NCBI GenBank assembly: GCA_964500895.1
Contig: CAZCQP010000011.1
Location: 1 to 61,130 of the forward strand
Length of the DNA stretch: 61,130 bases
From: CAZCQP01 sp964500895
GTDB taxonomy: Bacteria > Bacillota > Clostridia > Lachnospirales > JAISER01
Direction: 5' to 3'
Part shown: positions 48,642 to 57,992 of the stretch, in pieces
How the letters are laid out: each line of letters opens with the position of its first letter
Numbering within the stretch: position 1 is the first letter of the stretch
Position numbers and translations under genes: made by a program
Notes under the pieces: model-generated
Database searches by the model: none
What the model saw: only the letters and a program-made list of their open reading frames with translations
Told to the model about the DNA's origin: nothing

Positions 48642-50687
48642 ATGGAGATTATATTAGGGAAATATGCAGGGTTTTGCCGGGGCGTTTCCTTGGCCCTGTC
48701 TGAAATTGAGAAAAATATGGCACAAACTAAACTGTGTACTTATGGCTCTATCATTCACAATAAGGCAGTGACGGACAAGCTGGAAAGCGCCGGAGTGCGC
48801 ATTATTGACGAATTAAGCCAGGCAGAGGGCGCAACGGTGGTGATTCGCACCCATGGGGTGCCCCCGGCAGTTTACGAAACCTTGGAGCAACAAGGTGTGC
48901 CCTATATGGACTGCACTTGCCGGGACGTAAAAAGGATTCATGCCATTGCGGAAGAAACCATGGCCCAGGGACGGCAGCTCATTATTGTGGGTAACGCCCA
49001 ACATCCAGAGGTGGTGGGCATTAACGGCTTTGCCGGAGACAAGGCCATCATCATTGGAGAGCCGGAAACGGTGGACAGCTTGTCATTCCCAAGCAACCAA
49101 GCCTACACCCTGGTGGTGCAAACCACGTATATACAAGAAAAGTTTAACCATATCTTGGAGAAATTGAAAGCCAAGCCCATTGAACTCACTGTGCACAATA
49201 CCATCTGCCCGGCCATGCAAAACCGGCAGCAGGAAGCGGAAGCATTATCCCACAAAGTAGATGCGATGGTGGTTATTGGAGACAAAAACAGCTCAAATAC
49301 TGTAAAATTATTTGAAATATGCAAGAATAATTGTCGAAAAACATATTTAATTGAAAGTGTAGAAGATTTACAGTTGAAACTTTTTCATAATAATGATAAA
49401 ATTGGAATAGTTGCCGGTGCATCCACGCCGCCGGACATCATAAAGGAGGCTTTTTTAACCATGAGCGAGCTTGATAACAATATGCAAGGACTGTCCCAGC
49501 AGGAGAACAACAGTCCGGCAGAACCATTGTCCCAGAATGCGGGCCAGGCAGAGGACAATGCCCCAGCTGCACAAAACCAAACTTTTGAAGAAATGCTGGA
49601 CCAATCCTTTGTGACGTTGCGTACCGGCGATGTGGTAAAGGGCACAGTCATCCGTGTAACCAATGGGGAGGTGTCCGTGAACCTTGGCTACAAATCTGAT
49701 GGACTTATCCCCAGGGGAGAATTTTCCGAAGACCCGGCTGTGGACCCCGCCCAATGCTTACAGCCCGGTGACGACATTGACGTGTTTGTTGTTCGTGTGA
49801 ATGATGGCGACGGCAATGTGTTGCTTTCCAAAAAGAAAATTGATGCCAAAAAGGGTTTTGACGAAGTGGAAGCTGCGTTCAACAACAAAACCCCCATTGA
49901 AGGTAAAGTGACCGAAGTGGTCAAGGGCGGCCTTGTGGTGAATGTGAAAGGTGTGCGCGTGTTTGTGCCATCTTCCCAAGTATCCAACCGCTATGTTGAA
50001 GACTTACAACCTTTTAAAGGTCAAAATATGACATTGGAAATATTGGAATTTGAAAAAGGCAAACGCCGCATCGTTGGCGGACGCCGGGCATTGGCCACCA
50101 AAGAACAAGATGTTGCCAAAGAACGTGTGTTCAACACCATTGAACCCGGCCAGGATATTGAAGGCGTGGTTAGCCGCATCTCTCCTTTCGGTGCATTTGT
50201 GGACTTAGGCGGCGTGGACGGCTTGATTCACATTTCCCAAATGTCTTGGGGCCGTGTGAAAAAAGTGTCTGACGTGCTGGCAGAAGGCGCCAAAGTAACC
50301 GTGCGTGTGCTGGAAGTGGACAAAGAGCGGGGCCGCATTTCCCTTTCCTTGAAAGATACCGGCGGCAACCCATGGGATTCCGTTACTGAAAAATACCATG
50401 TAGGCGACATTGTTGAAGGCAAAGTGGTACGTATGACAACTTTCGGCGCTTTTGTAGAGCTGGAAGAAGGCGTAGACGGTCTGGTGCACATTTCTCAAAT
50501 TGCTAACAAACATGTGGCCAAGCCTGAAGATGAATTGCAAATTGGCCAAGTCATCCAGGTGAAGGTTATGGATGTTCAAAAAGAAAACAGCCGCATCAGC
50601 TTGTCTAAACGGGAAGCAGACGGTGTGGAAGAAGTGGCAGAAGACGTTGCGCCGGAAGAAATGGGTGCAGATGAAGCTGCAGAATAA
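48642..50687 (+). CDS. ispH: Fused HMBPP reductase (IspH) - ribosomal protein S1
   Basis: A 681-residue fusion known from Clostridia. Residues 1-275 are IspH, the last MEP-pathway enzyme, with cluster cysteines C12, C93 and C189. After an acidic Gln/Asn/Ala-rich linker (about 275-315) come four S1 RNA-binding repeats (about 325-395, 410-475, 495-565 and 580-650, e.g. GVVSRISPFGAFVDLGGVDGLIHISQMSW), as in ribosomal protein S1. An internal AAAGGAGG at 49442-49449 precedes ATG 49461 (codon 274), so a separate S1 form could be made. Confidence 0.93.
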   Translation: MEIILGKYAGFCRGVSLALSEIEKNMAQTKLCTYGSIIHNKAVTDKLESAGVRIIDELSQAEGATVVIRTHGVPPAVYETLEQQGVPYMDCTCRDVKRIHAIAEETMAQGRQLIIVGNAQHPEVVGINGFAGDKAIIIGEPETVDSLSFPSNQAYTLVVQTTYIQEKFNHILEKLKAKPIELTVHNTICPAMQNRQQEAEALSHKVDAMVVIGDKNSSNTVKLFEICKNNCRKTYLIESVEDLQLKLFHNNDKIGIVAGASTPPDIIKEAFLTMSELDNNMQGLSQQENNSPAEPLSQNAGQAEDNAPAAQNQTFEEMLDQSFVTLRTGDVVKGTVIRVTNGEVSVNLGYKSDGLIPRGEFSEDPAVDPAQCLQPGDDIDVFVVRVNDGDGNVLLSKKKIDAKKGFDEVEAAFNNKTPIEGKVTEVVKGGLVVNVKGVRVFVPSSQVSNRYVEDLQPFKGQNMTLEILEFEKGKRRIVGGRRALATKEQDVAKERVFNTIEPGQDIEGVVSRISPFGAFVDLGGVDGLIHISQMSWGRVKKVSDVLAEGAKVTVRVLEVDKERGRISLSLKDTGGNPWDSVTEKYHVGDIVEGKVVRMTTFGAFVELEEGVDGLVHISQIANKHVAKPEDELQIGQVIQVKVMDVQKENSRISLSKREADGVEEVAEDVAPEEMGADEAAE

Positions 50688-50698
50688 TTGAGGTTAAC

Positions 50699-50736
50699 CA
50701 ACCCCTGTATGCGCTGTGCGTATGCAGGGGTTTTTG
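50699..50736 (+). terminator. Terminator of ispH-rpsA
   Basis: AACCCCTGTATGCG pairs with CGTATGCAGGGGTT across a short loop and is followed by TTTTT. It ends the transcript of the oxidoreductase-cmk-ispH group. Confidence 0.85.
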
Positions 50737-50777
50737 CGTGGCGGCAGATTTTGCAAATGTATTGCGGCTGTCTATGG

Positions 50778-50820
50778 TTGACTTTCCCGCTAAAATATGG
50801 TATCAATTACGATATACCAT
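50778..50820 (+). promoter_or_regulatory. yloU promoter with operator-like palindrome
   Basis: TTGACT (50778-50783) and TATCAA (50801-50806) are 17 bp apart. ATGGTAT (50797-50803) and ATACCAT (50814-50820) form an inverted repeat with a 10-bp spacer over the -10 box and the probable start point, which is where a repressor would sit. The regulator is unknown. Confidence 0.5.
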
Positions 50821-50863
50821 GATATGCAAAACTTGTAGCAATGAAAAATAGGAGGGTGCGCCT

Positions 50864-51220
50864 ATGCCATCTAAAATTAAAAACGAGTACGGACAGATTA
50901 CCATAGAAAACGAGGTTGTGGCTCGCATTGCAGGGCTGGCGGCTATGGACTGCTATGGCATTGTGGGCATGGCGGCAAAAAACATGAAAGACGGCATTGT
51001 CCAGCTTTTGAAGCGGGAAAGCCTGACCAAGGGCATCCAGTTTCGCATGTTGGAAGACGGCCTGGAAATAGACTTCCATATTATTGTAGAATATGGCACC
51101 AACATTTCTGCCATTGCAGACACACTGATCAGTACGGTGAAATATAAAGTTGAGGAATACGTGGGCCTCCGTGTTGAAAAGATTAACATTTTCGTGGAAG
51201 GTGTCCGGGTGGACAGTTAG
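50864..51220 (+). CDS. Asp23/Gls24 family protein, YloU-like
   Basis: A 118-residue Asp23-family protein (GQITIENEVVARIAGLAAMDCYGIVGM, then KGIQFRM and KINIFVEGV). It is the YloU paralogue, always next to fakA/yloV as here (32 bp gap to the next gene). Its precise role is unknown. AGGAGGG precedes the ATG. The nusB-linked paralogue is at 13856. Confidence 0.88.
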   Translation: MPSKIKNEYGQITIENEVVARIAGLAAMDCYGIVGMAAKNMKDGIVQLLKRESLTKGIQFRMLEDGLEIDFHIIVEYGTNISAIADTLISTVKYKVEEYVGLRVEKINIFVEGVRVDS

Positions 51221-51252
51221 TCTGCTTGGACAGCTAATCGGAGGGAACGCAT

Positions 51253-52929
51253 ATGAAGCAGTATATCGACGGGAACACCATGAAAAAGATGGTGGTGGCC
51301 GGTGCCAACGCACTAACCAAACAACAACAACTTATTGATGCCCTAAACGTTTTTCCTGTGCCGGATGGCGACACAGGCACCAACATGTCTTTAACCATGG
51401 CGGTGGCGGCAAGGGAAGCTTTAAATTTGGAAAACCCAACCGCATGGCAAGTGTCCAAGGCGGTTTCAAGCGGTTCTTTGCGTGGGGCAAGGGGCAATTC
51501 CGGGGTGATTTTGTCCCAGCTTTGCCGGGGCTTTGCCAAAGGCATTGAAAACAAAGAAACTGTGGATGGTTCAGACATTGCCCTGGCTTTTGAACAAGCC
51601 GCAGCCACCGCATACAAAGCGGTGATGAAGCCCAAGGAAGGCACCATTCTAACAGTGGCCAACGCTTTGGCAGACATGGCCGCCCAGTGTGCCTTAGACG
51701 ACGAGGACATGGACAGCTTTTGTAAAAAAGTGATTGCCCATGGCAACAAGGTGTTAAAAGAAACCACGGCCATGCTGCCGGAACTAAGGGCTGCCAACGT
51801 GGTGGATGCCGGGGGCAAAGGGCTGATGTGCATTTTGGAAGGGGCTTATGAAAGCCTGTCTGTGGAAGGGGACATAACGCTGGTCACAGACAGCCCATCT
51901 GCAGGGCCTGTGGTTTTCCAGGGTGGGGAAGCCCAGAACATCACCTTCGGCTATTGCACCGAGTTTTTCATTCAGCCGGAGCGTGTAACAGAAGACATGG
52001 AACAACGGTTAAAAACATACTTAGAAACCATGGGAGATTCCATTGTGATGGTGGCCGACGAGGAAATCATCAAAGTACACGTGCACACAGAGCACCCGGG
52101 CAGTGTGCTGGAGTTTGCTTTAAACATGGGCCAATTAAGCAGCCTTAAAATAGAAAACATGCGGTTGCAAAACGAAAGCGCCGTGAGCTTTTTGCCGGGG
52201 CAAAGCAACCAAAAGCAGGACAACCCTTCCACCATACAAGCAAACACCCATCAAGGAGAGCCGGTGGACATGGGCTTTGTGGCGGTGGCCGCGGGAGAAG
52301 GGCTGGCGGACTATTTCAAAGGGCTGGGTGTGGACGTGGTCATTCAAGGGGGACAAACCATGAACCCCAGCACCAACGACATTTTAACGGCCATTCAGCA
52401 GGTACACGCCAAAGACGTGTTTGTGTTCCCCAACAACAAAAACATTATTCTGGCGGCTAGGCAGGCGGCGGAAATGGTCACGGACAAAACCGTCCATGTG
52501 GTGCCCACCACCACCGTTCCCCAAGGCATATCTGCCATGGTGGCCTACTTGCCCATGCTTTCCGCACAGGAAAACCTTGAAAGCATGGAAATGGCCATTG
52601 GCCAGGTGAAAACCGGCCAGCTGACTTATGCGGTGCGGGATTCTTCTGTGAACGGTAAGGCCATTCAAACGGGCGACATTTTGTGTATGCTGGATAATGA
52701 AATCGTCCTTACTGGGACAGACATGGCCCAAGCCGCCCAGGCGTTGCTGGACATGATGCTGGAAGACTGCACGGAAGGCAGCATTGTGGGCATTTATTAC
52801 GGCCAGGGCGTGGAAGAAGCCCATGCCCAAGCGCTGTGCCAATATGTTGAAGCAAAATACCCCGGGCTGGATTTAGAGTGCCGCTCTGGCGGCCAGCCTT
52901 TGTATGATTATATTTTTTCTGTGGAGTAA
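51253..52929 (+). CDS. fakA: Fatty acid kinase catalytic subunit FakA-like
   Basis: A 558-residue DAK-phosphatase protein (YloV/FakA). The N-terminal DhaL domain (about 1-200) has PVPDGDTGTNMSLTM, the magnesium and ATP site, and SLRGARGNSGVILSQL; the middle has the FakA domain with the EFFIQPERV segment; the C-terminus (about 340-558) resembles DegV-linked parts. FakA with a DegV-type FakB phosphorylates exogenous fatty acids. No fakB gene is in the window. Confidence 0.9.
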   Translation: MKQYIDGNTMKKMVVAGANALTKQQQLIDALNVFPVPDGDTGTNMSLTMAVAAREALNLENPTAWQVSKAVSSGSLRGARGNSGVILSQLCRGFAKGIENKETVDGSDIALAFEQAAATAYKAVMKPKEGTILTVANALADMAAQCALDDEDMDSFCKKVIAHGNKVLKETTAMLPELRAANVVDAGGKGLMCILEGAYESLSVEGDITLVTDSPSAGPVVFQGGEAQNITFGYCTEFFIQPERVTEDMEQRLKTYLETMGDSIVMVADEEIIKVHVHTEHPGSVLEFALNMGQLSSLKIENMRLQNESAVSFLPGQSNQKQDNPSTIQANTHQGEPVDMGFVAVAAGEGLADYFKGLGVDVVIQGGQTMNPSTNDILTAIQQVHAKDVFVFPNNKNIILAARQAAEMVTDKTVHVVPTTTVPQGISAMVAYLPMLSAQENLESMEMAIGQVKTGQLTYAVRDSSVNGKAIQTGDILCMLDNEIVLTGTDMAQAAQALLDMMLEDCTEGSIVGIYYGQGVEEAHAQALCQYVEAKYPGLDLECRSGGQPLYDYIFSVE

Positions 52930-52934
52930 GCCGG

Positions 52935-55004
52935 ATGGCCTTGGATTGTCCAACCCTTAATGCAAATGTATCCCAACTTAAAAACATAGGACCCAAACGC
53001 CTAGCCTTGTTAAACAGGCTGGGCATTTTTACCGTGGAAGACTTGGTGTGTCACTTTCCACGGGATTACCAAGACCGAAGCAAGGCGGTGCCTCCATGGG
53101 AGGTAACAGCGGGAACGGTGAACACCGTGTTGGCCACCGTGAATGCTGCGCCCCAAACAGCCGGGCTAAGACGGAAGGCCGTTACCAAGCTTATGTTAGG
53201 GGACAAGCGTGGGTTTCTGGAAGTGGTATGGTTTAACCAGCCCTACCTGCGCACCACCTTTACCAAAGGCAGCCAAGTGATGCTCACCGGCATGGTCACC
53301 AGCGAGAAAGGCAAAATGACCATGCGCCAGCCGGATTTTGAGGTGCTGAAAGGGGATGAATCCCTGTCCTTTGGACGCATCATTCCCATTTATCCGGCAA
53401 CCGCCCAGCTGTCCCAAAAAATACTGCGCAGCCTCATTCATGCTGCGTTGCAGGAAGTGATGCCACAGTTTGCGGAAGTGCTGCCGGGGGAAGTGCAGAA
53501 AACCTATGGCCTATGTTCCAAGGACTATGCCGTCACCAACATTCACTTCCCGGAAAACGACCGGGCCTTTTTCGTGGCCCGGAAGCGGCTGGTGTTTGAA
53601 GAACTGCTGGTGTTGCAGCTGGCACTCTTTGAAATGAAAGGGATGATGCGCCGCCCTTGCGCCTTTCAAACGGTGAACCCGGATGCAAAGCCCTTGCTGG
53701 ACGGAATGCCCTTTGCCATGACCGGGGCACAGCAGCGGACGCTTGCGGAAATTCGGGAAGACTTAACCTCCGGCTTTGTGATGAACCGGCTCATCCAGGG
53801 GGATGTTGGCTCTGGCAAAACCGCCGTGGCCATGGCGGCGGTGTATATAGCGGTGGCAGGTTCACCGGGGGCGCAAGGGGCGTTGATGGCCCCAACCGAG
53901 GTGCTGGCCACCCAGCATTACCAAAGCTGCAAAGCCATGTTTGAGCCTTTGGGCCTTACGGTGACGCTGTTGGTGGGGGCCATGACGGCCAAAGCCAAGC
54001 GGGCTGCCAGGGAACAGATTGCCAGCGGGGAAAGCCGCCTGATTATCGGCACCCACGCCCTCATTCAAGACACGGTGGACTTTTATGACCTGCGGCTGGT
54101 GATTACAGATGAACAGCACCGTTTCGGGGTTCGGCAACGGGCAGTGCTTCAAGAGAAGGGGGTAACCCCTCACGTGCTGGTGATGACTGCCACCCCCATT
54201 CCCCGGACACTGGCCCTTATTTTGTACGGAGACATGGACGTTTCCATCATGAACGAAATGCCCCCCGGGCGCAGCCCAGTGCGCACGTACCGGGTGAACA
54301 CCGGGTACAGAGAGCGGTTGTACGCCTTTATGGCCAAGGAGATCGATGCGGGGCGGCAATGCTACGTCATTTGCCCCCTGATAGAAGAATCGGAAAAGCT
54401 GCCGTTGCAAGCGGTGACGGCTTATGTGGAGAAAGTGGCAGAAGCCTTGCGTCCTCGGCGGGTGGAATGCCTTCATGGAAAAATGACAGCGGAAGAAAAG
54501 AACGATTTAATGACCCGGTTTGCCCAAGGGGACATTGACGTGCTGGTGTCCACCACCGTCATTGAGGTGGGCATTAACGTACCCAACGCTACGGTGATGG
54601 TGGTGGAAAATGCAGAGCGTTTCGGTTTGGCGCAACTGCACCAGCTGCGGGGGCGGGTAGGCCGGGGTGCCCATCTGTCCACCTGTGTGCTGGTGACGGA
54701 TAGTGAGAGCACCGTTTGCCAAAAACGAATGGCTGCCATGACCCAAACCCACGACGGCTTTGTCATTTCTGATATGGACTTGAAGCTGAGAGGGCCGGGG
54801 GATTTTTTCGGCACCAAGCAGCACGGTTTGCCGGAATTGCGCATTGCCAACTTGTATCAGGACATGGAAATTCTGAAGCAAGTGCAGGGGCTGGCCAAAG
54901 AATTGGCCGATAAAAATGCCTTGCAAACACAGCCCGCTTATAGGCATTTGGCAAATGCGGTGCATACTTTTCTTAATCATTGTCTAAAAAAAGTAGGGCT
55001 ATAA
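52935..55004 (+). CDS. recG: ATP-dependent DNA helicase RecG
   Basis: RecG, 689 residues, regresses stalled forks and branch-migrates Holliday junctions. The N-terminal wedge OB-fold is followed by helicase motifs: QGDVGSGKTAVAMAA (Walker A), ITDEQHRFG (DEQH), MTATPIPRTL, TTVIEVGINVPNA and HQLRGRVGRG, and the C-terminal GDFFGTKQHGLPE. It starts 5 bp after fakA. Confidence 0.95.
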   Translation: MALDCPTLNANVSQLKNIGPKRLALLNRLGIFTVEDLVCHFPRDYQDRSKAVPPWEVTAGTVNTVLATVNAAPQTAGLRRKAVTKLMLGDKRGFLEVVWFNQPYLRTTFTKGSQVMLTGMVTSEKGKMTMRQPDFEVLKGDESLSFGRIIPIYPATAQLSQKILRSLIHAALQEVMPQFAEVLPGEVQKTYGLCSKDYAVTNIHFPENDRAFFVARKRLVFEELLVLQLALFEMKGMMRRPCAFQTVNPDAKPLLDGMPFAMTGAQQRTLAEIREDLTSGFVMNRLIQGDVGSGKTAVAMAAVYIAVAGSPGAQGALMAPTEVLATQHYQSCKAMFEPLGLTVTLLVGAMTAKAKRAAREQIASGESRLIIGTHALIQDTVDFYDLRLVITDEQHRFGVRQRAVLQEKGVTPHVLVMTATPIPRTLALILYGDMDVSIMNEMPPGRSPVRTYRVNTGYRERLYAFMAKEIDAGRQCYVICPLIEESEKLPLQAVTAYVEKVAEALRPRRVECLHGKMTAEEKNDLMTRFAQGDIDVLVSTTVIEVGINVPNATVMVVENAERFGLAQLHQLRGRVGRGAHLSTCVLVTDSESTVCQKRMAAMTQTHDGFVISDMDLKLRGPGDFFGTKQHGLPELRIANLYQDMEILKQVQGLAKELADKNALQTQPAYRHLANAVHTFLNHCLKKVGL

Positions 55005-55037
55005 GGCTCACGTTATGTTACAATAACATGAAAACAG

Positions 55038-55065
55038 TTTACAACTGCCGATTTTTTGATATAAT
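55038..55065 (+). promoter_or_regulatory. Sigma-A promoter of rsmD-coaD
   Basis: TTTACA (55038-55043) and TATAAT (55060-55065) are 16 bp apart, 33 bp before the rsmD ATG. Confidence 0.6.
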
Positions 55066-55098
55066 GATAGAATTAAACTGAAAAAAGGGGCTGTGCCC

Positions 55099-55650
55099 AT
55101 GCGTGTGATAGCCGGCACGGCCAGGGGTTTAAAGCTTTTGGCGCCACAGGCGGAGGTTGTCCGCCCCACGGCAGACCGGATGAAGGAATGCTTATTTAAT
55201 ATGTTGCAAAGCCAAATGCCTTGCGAAAGGTTTTTGGATGTGTTTAGCGGCTCTGGTGCCATTGGCATTGAGGCATTAAGCCGGGGCGCACAACAAGCCG
55301 TGTTCATTGAACAGGACAAGCGTTGTGCCCAAACCATTGTACAAAACTTGGAAAAAGCCAGAATGCTTCAAAAAAGCCGTGTGTTTACGGAAGATTATGC
55401 TTCTGCCTTGGCCCGATGCGGGCAAGAGGGTTTGCAATTCCACATTATTTTTTTAGACCCCCCATACGGCCAAGGTTTTTTAGAAAAAGCGCTGGCCAAA
55501 ATTGTGGCATACCACTTGCTGCAACCGGGTGGACTAATCGTGGCAGAGCAGAGCACAACCGAAGCTGCACCTGAAGTTTCGGGGCTTACACTGTTGAAGC
55601 AAAAGAGCTACAAAACCACAACCTTTGCATTTTTGGAGGCTGAAAGATGA
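55099..55650 (+). CDS. rsmD: 16S rRNA (guanine966-N2)-methyltransferase
   Basis: RsmD, 183 residues, methylates G966 of 16S rRNA. RVIAGTARGLKL and RPTADRMKECLFN at the N-terminus, the SAM motif DVFSGSGAIGIEALSRGA, and the catalytic DPPYGQGF are present. ATG 55099 has AAGGGG 9 bp upstream; a GTG two codons earlier is less likely. It overlaps coaD by 4 bp. Confidence 0.94.
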   Translation: MRVIAGTARGLKLLAPQAEVVRPTADRMKECLFNMLQSQMPCERFLDVFSGSGAIGIEALSRGAQQAVFIEQDKRCAQTIVQNLEKARMLQKSRVFTEDYASALARCGQEGLQFHIIFLDPPYGQGFLEKALAKIVAYHLLQPGGLIVAEQSTTEAAPEVSGLTLLKQKSYKTTTFAFLEAER

Positions 55651-56132
55651 TTGCCGTATACCCCGGCACCTTCGACCCGGTAACCAGCGGACATCTGGAT
55701 ATTATTGCTAGAATGGCGGGCATTTCCCAGCGGCTTTATGTGGCCGTGCTGGACAATGTGGCCAAGAAAACTTTATTTACCGCACAAGAGCGGCTGGCTC
55801 ACCTGGCCAAAGCCACGGCCCATTTGCCCAATGTTGAAACCATGACCTTCGATGGGCTTCAAGTGGAGCTGTGTATGCAGGTGGGGGCTAATGTCATTAT
55901 TCGGGGGCTGCGGGGCGCAGGGGATTTGCCTGCGGAACAAACCATCGCCTACGGCAACACCATGATGTGCCCCCAGGTGGAAACTTTGTTTGTGCCAACA
56001 TCGGCGGCCTATGCATTTTTAAGTTCCAGCCTGGTGCGGGAAATTGCAGCCTTTGGCGGGAATATAAGCGGTATGGTGCCGCCTGATATAGAAAAAGCCA
56101 TACACATTAAAATGAAAAGTCGGGAGGCGTAA
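55647..56132 (+). CDS. coaD: Phosphopantetheine adenylyltransferase
   Basis: CoaD makes dephospho-CoA from phosphopantetheine and ATP. The 161-residue protein has the nucleotidyltransferase GTFDPVTSGHLDII at the N-terminus, IRGLRGAGDLPAEQTIAY, and the C-terminal SSSLVREIAAFGG. ATGA overlap with the rsmD stop. Confidence 0.95.
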   Translation: MIAVYPGTFDPVTSGHLDIIARMAGISQRLYVAVLDNVAKKTLFTAQERLAHLAKATAHLPNVETMTFDGLQVELCMQVGANVIIRGLRGAGDLPAEQTIAYGNTMMCPQVETLFVPTSAAYAFLSSSLVREIAAFGGNISGMVPPDIEKAIHIKMKSREA

Positions 56133-56133
56133 A

Positions 56134-56640
56134 ATGGAATCTTTACTGGACTATTTAGATATGCTGGAGGATTTACTGGAAAACAGCAAGTCTGCCCCGT
56201 TTTCAAATAAAATTTCAGTAGACAGAGAGCAAATTTTCGATATTATGAGCGAAATTCGCATGAACCTGCCCATTGAAATGCGGCAGGCCCAGCGTATTAT
56301 TGAAGACCACGACAAAATTATTGCCGAAGCCAGAAGCAAGGCGGAACACATCATCCGGGAGGGTGAAGTGCGTGCACAACAGCTGGCGGATGAGCATGAA
56401 GTGTATAAAATGGCGGTGGAACAGTCTAACCAGCTCATTGACGAAATGAAGAAAAAGGCCAGAGACATGCGCCTGAATGCTTTGGATTATGCCGATGAAA
56501 TTTTGTCTAAAACAGAAAATGCCATTCGGGAAACCATGAGCAGCTTAAACGGCCAGTACCGCACCATTGAAGACAGCTTTATGGAAACCATTGAAGTGCT
56601 GTACAGCAACCGTCAGGAACTGCGGGGCGGCAAAGAATAA
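56134..56640 (+). CDS. Coiled-coil protein, ATPase-subunit-like
   Basis: A 168-residue, almost fully helical, highly charged protein starting 1 bp after coaD. Residues about 55-130 form a long coiled coil (RQAQRIIEDHDKIIAEARSKAEHII), which resembles V-type ATPase subunit E or DivIVA-like stalks only in character. Clostridial orthologues in this position are often labelled ATPase without evidence. It may be a division or envelope scaffold, as sepF and DivIVA-type genes lie near; function unknown. Confidence 0.75.
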   Translation: MESLLDYLDMLEDLLENSKSAPFSNKISVDREQIFDIMSEIRMNLPIEMRQAQRIIEDHDKIIAEARSKAEHIIREGEVRAQQLADEHEVYKMAVEQSNQLIDEMKKKARDMRLNALDYADEILSKTENAIRETMSSLNGQYRTIEDSFMETIEVLYSNRQELRGGKE

Positions 56641-56642
56641 TT

Positions 56643-57896
56643 TTAATAGTATTTGCGCCGTTTTTTTCCGAAACTCAAGCGAAAAATACTTACAATGATG
56701 ACAAGGGCTAGAAGGGCCGCCACAGACATGGCAAACAGCCCGCAAGCATAAAGCACATTGTGCAGCACATCCCAGGAAAGCTGCTGGTAAACCGGCACAA
56801 AACCTGCTTGGGATTGAGAAGAAAACCCTTTCATGCACACTGGATACAACACATAAGCTGCAACAGCTGCCATTACCCCATGGATGACTTTGGACAAAAA
56901 AGTGACCATGGGGTTTATGTCTGTGTGGCGGGTAAAGGCCACGGTTTGGGCAAAAATAGACAGCCCGCCAAAAGATACAAGGCCAGTGACAATGGCGGCT
57001 TGCATTTGGTTTATGCCTTCCGCCGCCAGCACCTTGCAGCCGTTGGTCACCTCCACAAAGCCAATGAACGCCCCGGAAAACGCCTGCTCGCTAAGCCCCA
57101 TGGTTTGGATAAGGGGTGCGCAAAGGGCCGTTAACAGGCCGATGCAGCCGGTAACCGTCAGGATACGGGCCAATACGCAAAACAGCACAATAAAGCCTCC
57201 CACGGTGACAATGGTTTCCATGGCTTGCCGCACACTGTCCCCTAAAAGTTGGCCAAAGGAACGGCCGTCTGCTTGCCGGGCTTGGCGCAGGCTTCTGAAC
57301 GCCTGGCGCAAAAGGTTCTTGTTTGGCTGGGTGGGCTGGGGTTTTTGATAACGGTAGAACTTAAACAAAAGCCCCGTAAACAGGGCAGCAACCATGTGGC
57401 AGCCCATTAAAAAATAACCAAAGCTCACGCTTTGAAACATGCCCAGCCCCACAGCACCCAGCATGAACAAGGGGCCCGAATTGTTGCAGAAAGCAAGCAG
57501 CCGTTGGGCTTCCACCCGATTCACTTGCTTGGTATCCCGCAGCATGGCCACAGCCTTTGCGCCTACCGGGTAGCCGGAAGTAAGCCCAGTGACCAACGCA
57601 TAACCCCCGCAGCCGGGCACACCAAAAACCGGCAGCATCACCGGCTCCAGCAAGGTGCCTAAAAAGCTGACAAACCCAAGCCCTGCCAGCAAGTTGGTGC
57701 CGATGATAAAGGGCAGCAGGGCGGGCATGACGTTGTTAAACCACAAAGAAAGCCCTTCTCTGGCGGCGGACAAAATGTCTGTGGGGAATAAAATGATTAA
57801 AATATTGAAAACAGCCACCAACGCTGGTATAATGAAGCCGGATAAGGGAGAAGGCTCTTTTTTTTTCATCTCTTTTTCTGTAAATATGGCTTCCAT
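56643..57896 (-). CDS. ylbJ: Sporulation integral membrane protein YlbJ
   Basis: A 417-residue membrane protein with about ten hydrophobic segments and two nucleoside-recognition (Gate) domains (VMPALLPFIIGTNLLAGLG near 55, GFIVLFCVLARIL and SGAFIGFVEVTNGCKVL). YlbJ is needed for spore cortex formation in Bacillus under sigma-E. GAGGG lies 5 bp before the ATG. It is convergent with the coiled-coil gene, 2 bp apart, with no terminator between them, and next to coaD as in many spore formers. Confidence 0.88.
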   Translation of the reverse strand: MEAIFTEKEMKKKEPSPLSGFIIPALVAVFNILIILFPTDILSAAREGLSLWFNNVMPALLPFIIGTNLLAGLGFVSFLGTLLEPVMLPVFGVPGCGGYALVTGLTSGYPVGAKAVAMLRDTKQVNRVEAQRLLAFCNNSGPLFMLGAVGLGMFQSVSFGYFLMGCHMVAALFTGLLFKFYRYQKPQPTQPNKNLLRQAFRSLRQARQADGRSFGQLLGDSVRQAMETIVTVGGFIVLFCVLARILTVTGCIGLLTALCAPLIQTMGLSEQAFSGAFIGFVEVTNGCKVLAAEGINQMQAAIVTGLVSFGGLSIFAQTVAFTRHTDINPMVTFLSKVIHGVMAAVAAYVLYPVCMKGFSSQSQAGFVPVYQQLSWDVLHNVLYACGLFAMSVAALLALVIIVSIFRLSFGKKRRKYY

Positions 57897-57992
57897 AACA
57901 TCCCTCTTTTCTTGACTTAATATATGCGTGAGGGGCTGTATTCAGAAGAATTTCGGCGGATGAGCAATGAATAAATGGGGGAGGGGATTGGA

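Noticed and set aside
55005..55037. ATGTTA/TAACAT palindrome as the terminator of recG
   Set aside because: The stem is only 6 bp of A/T-rich sequence and no T-run follows.
57930..57965. CTGTATTCA followed shortly by TTCGGCGGA upstream of the HlyD-like gene, recalling one end of element B
   Set aside because: The spacing differs from element B, there is no opposite end and no target duplication, so it is too weak to call a relic.
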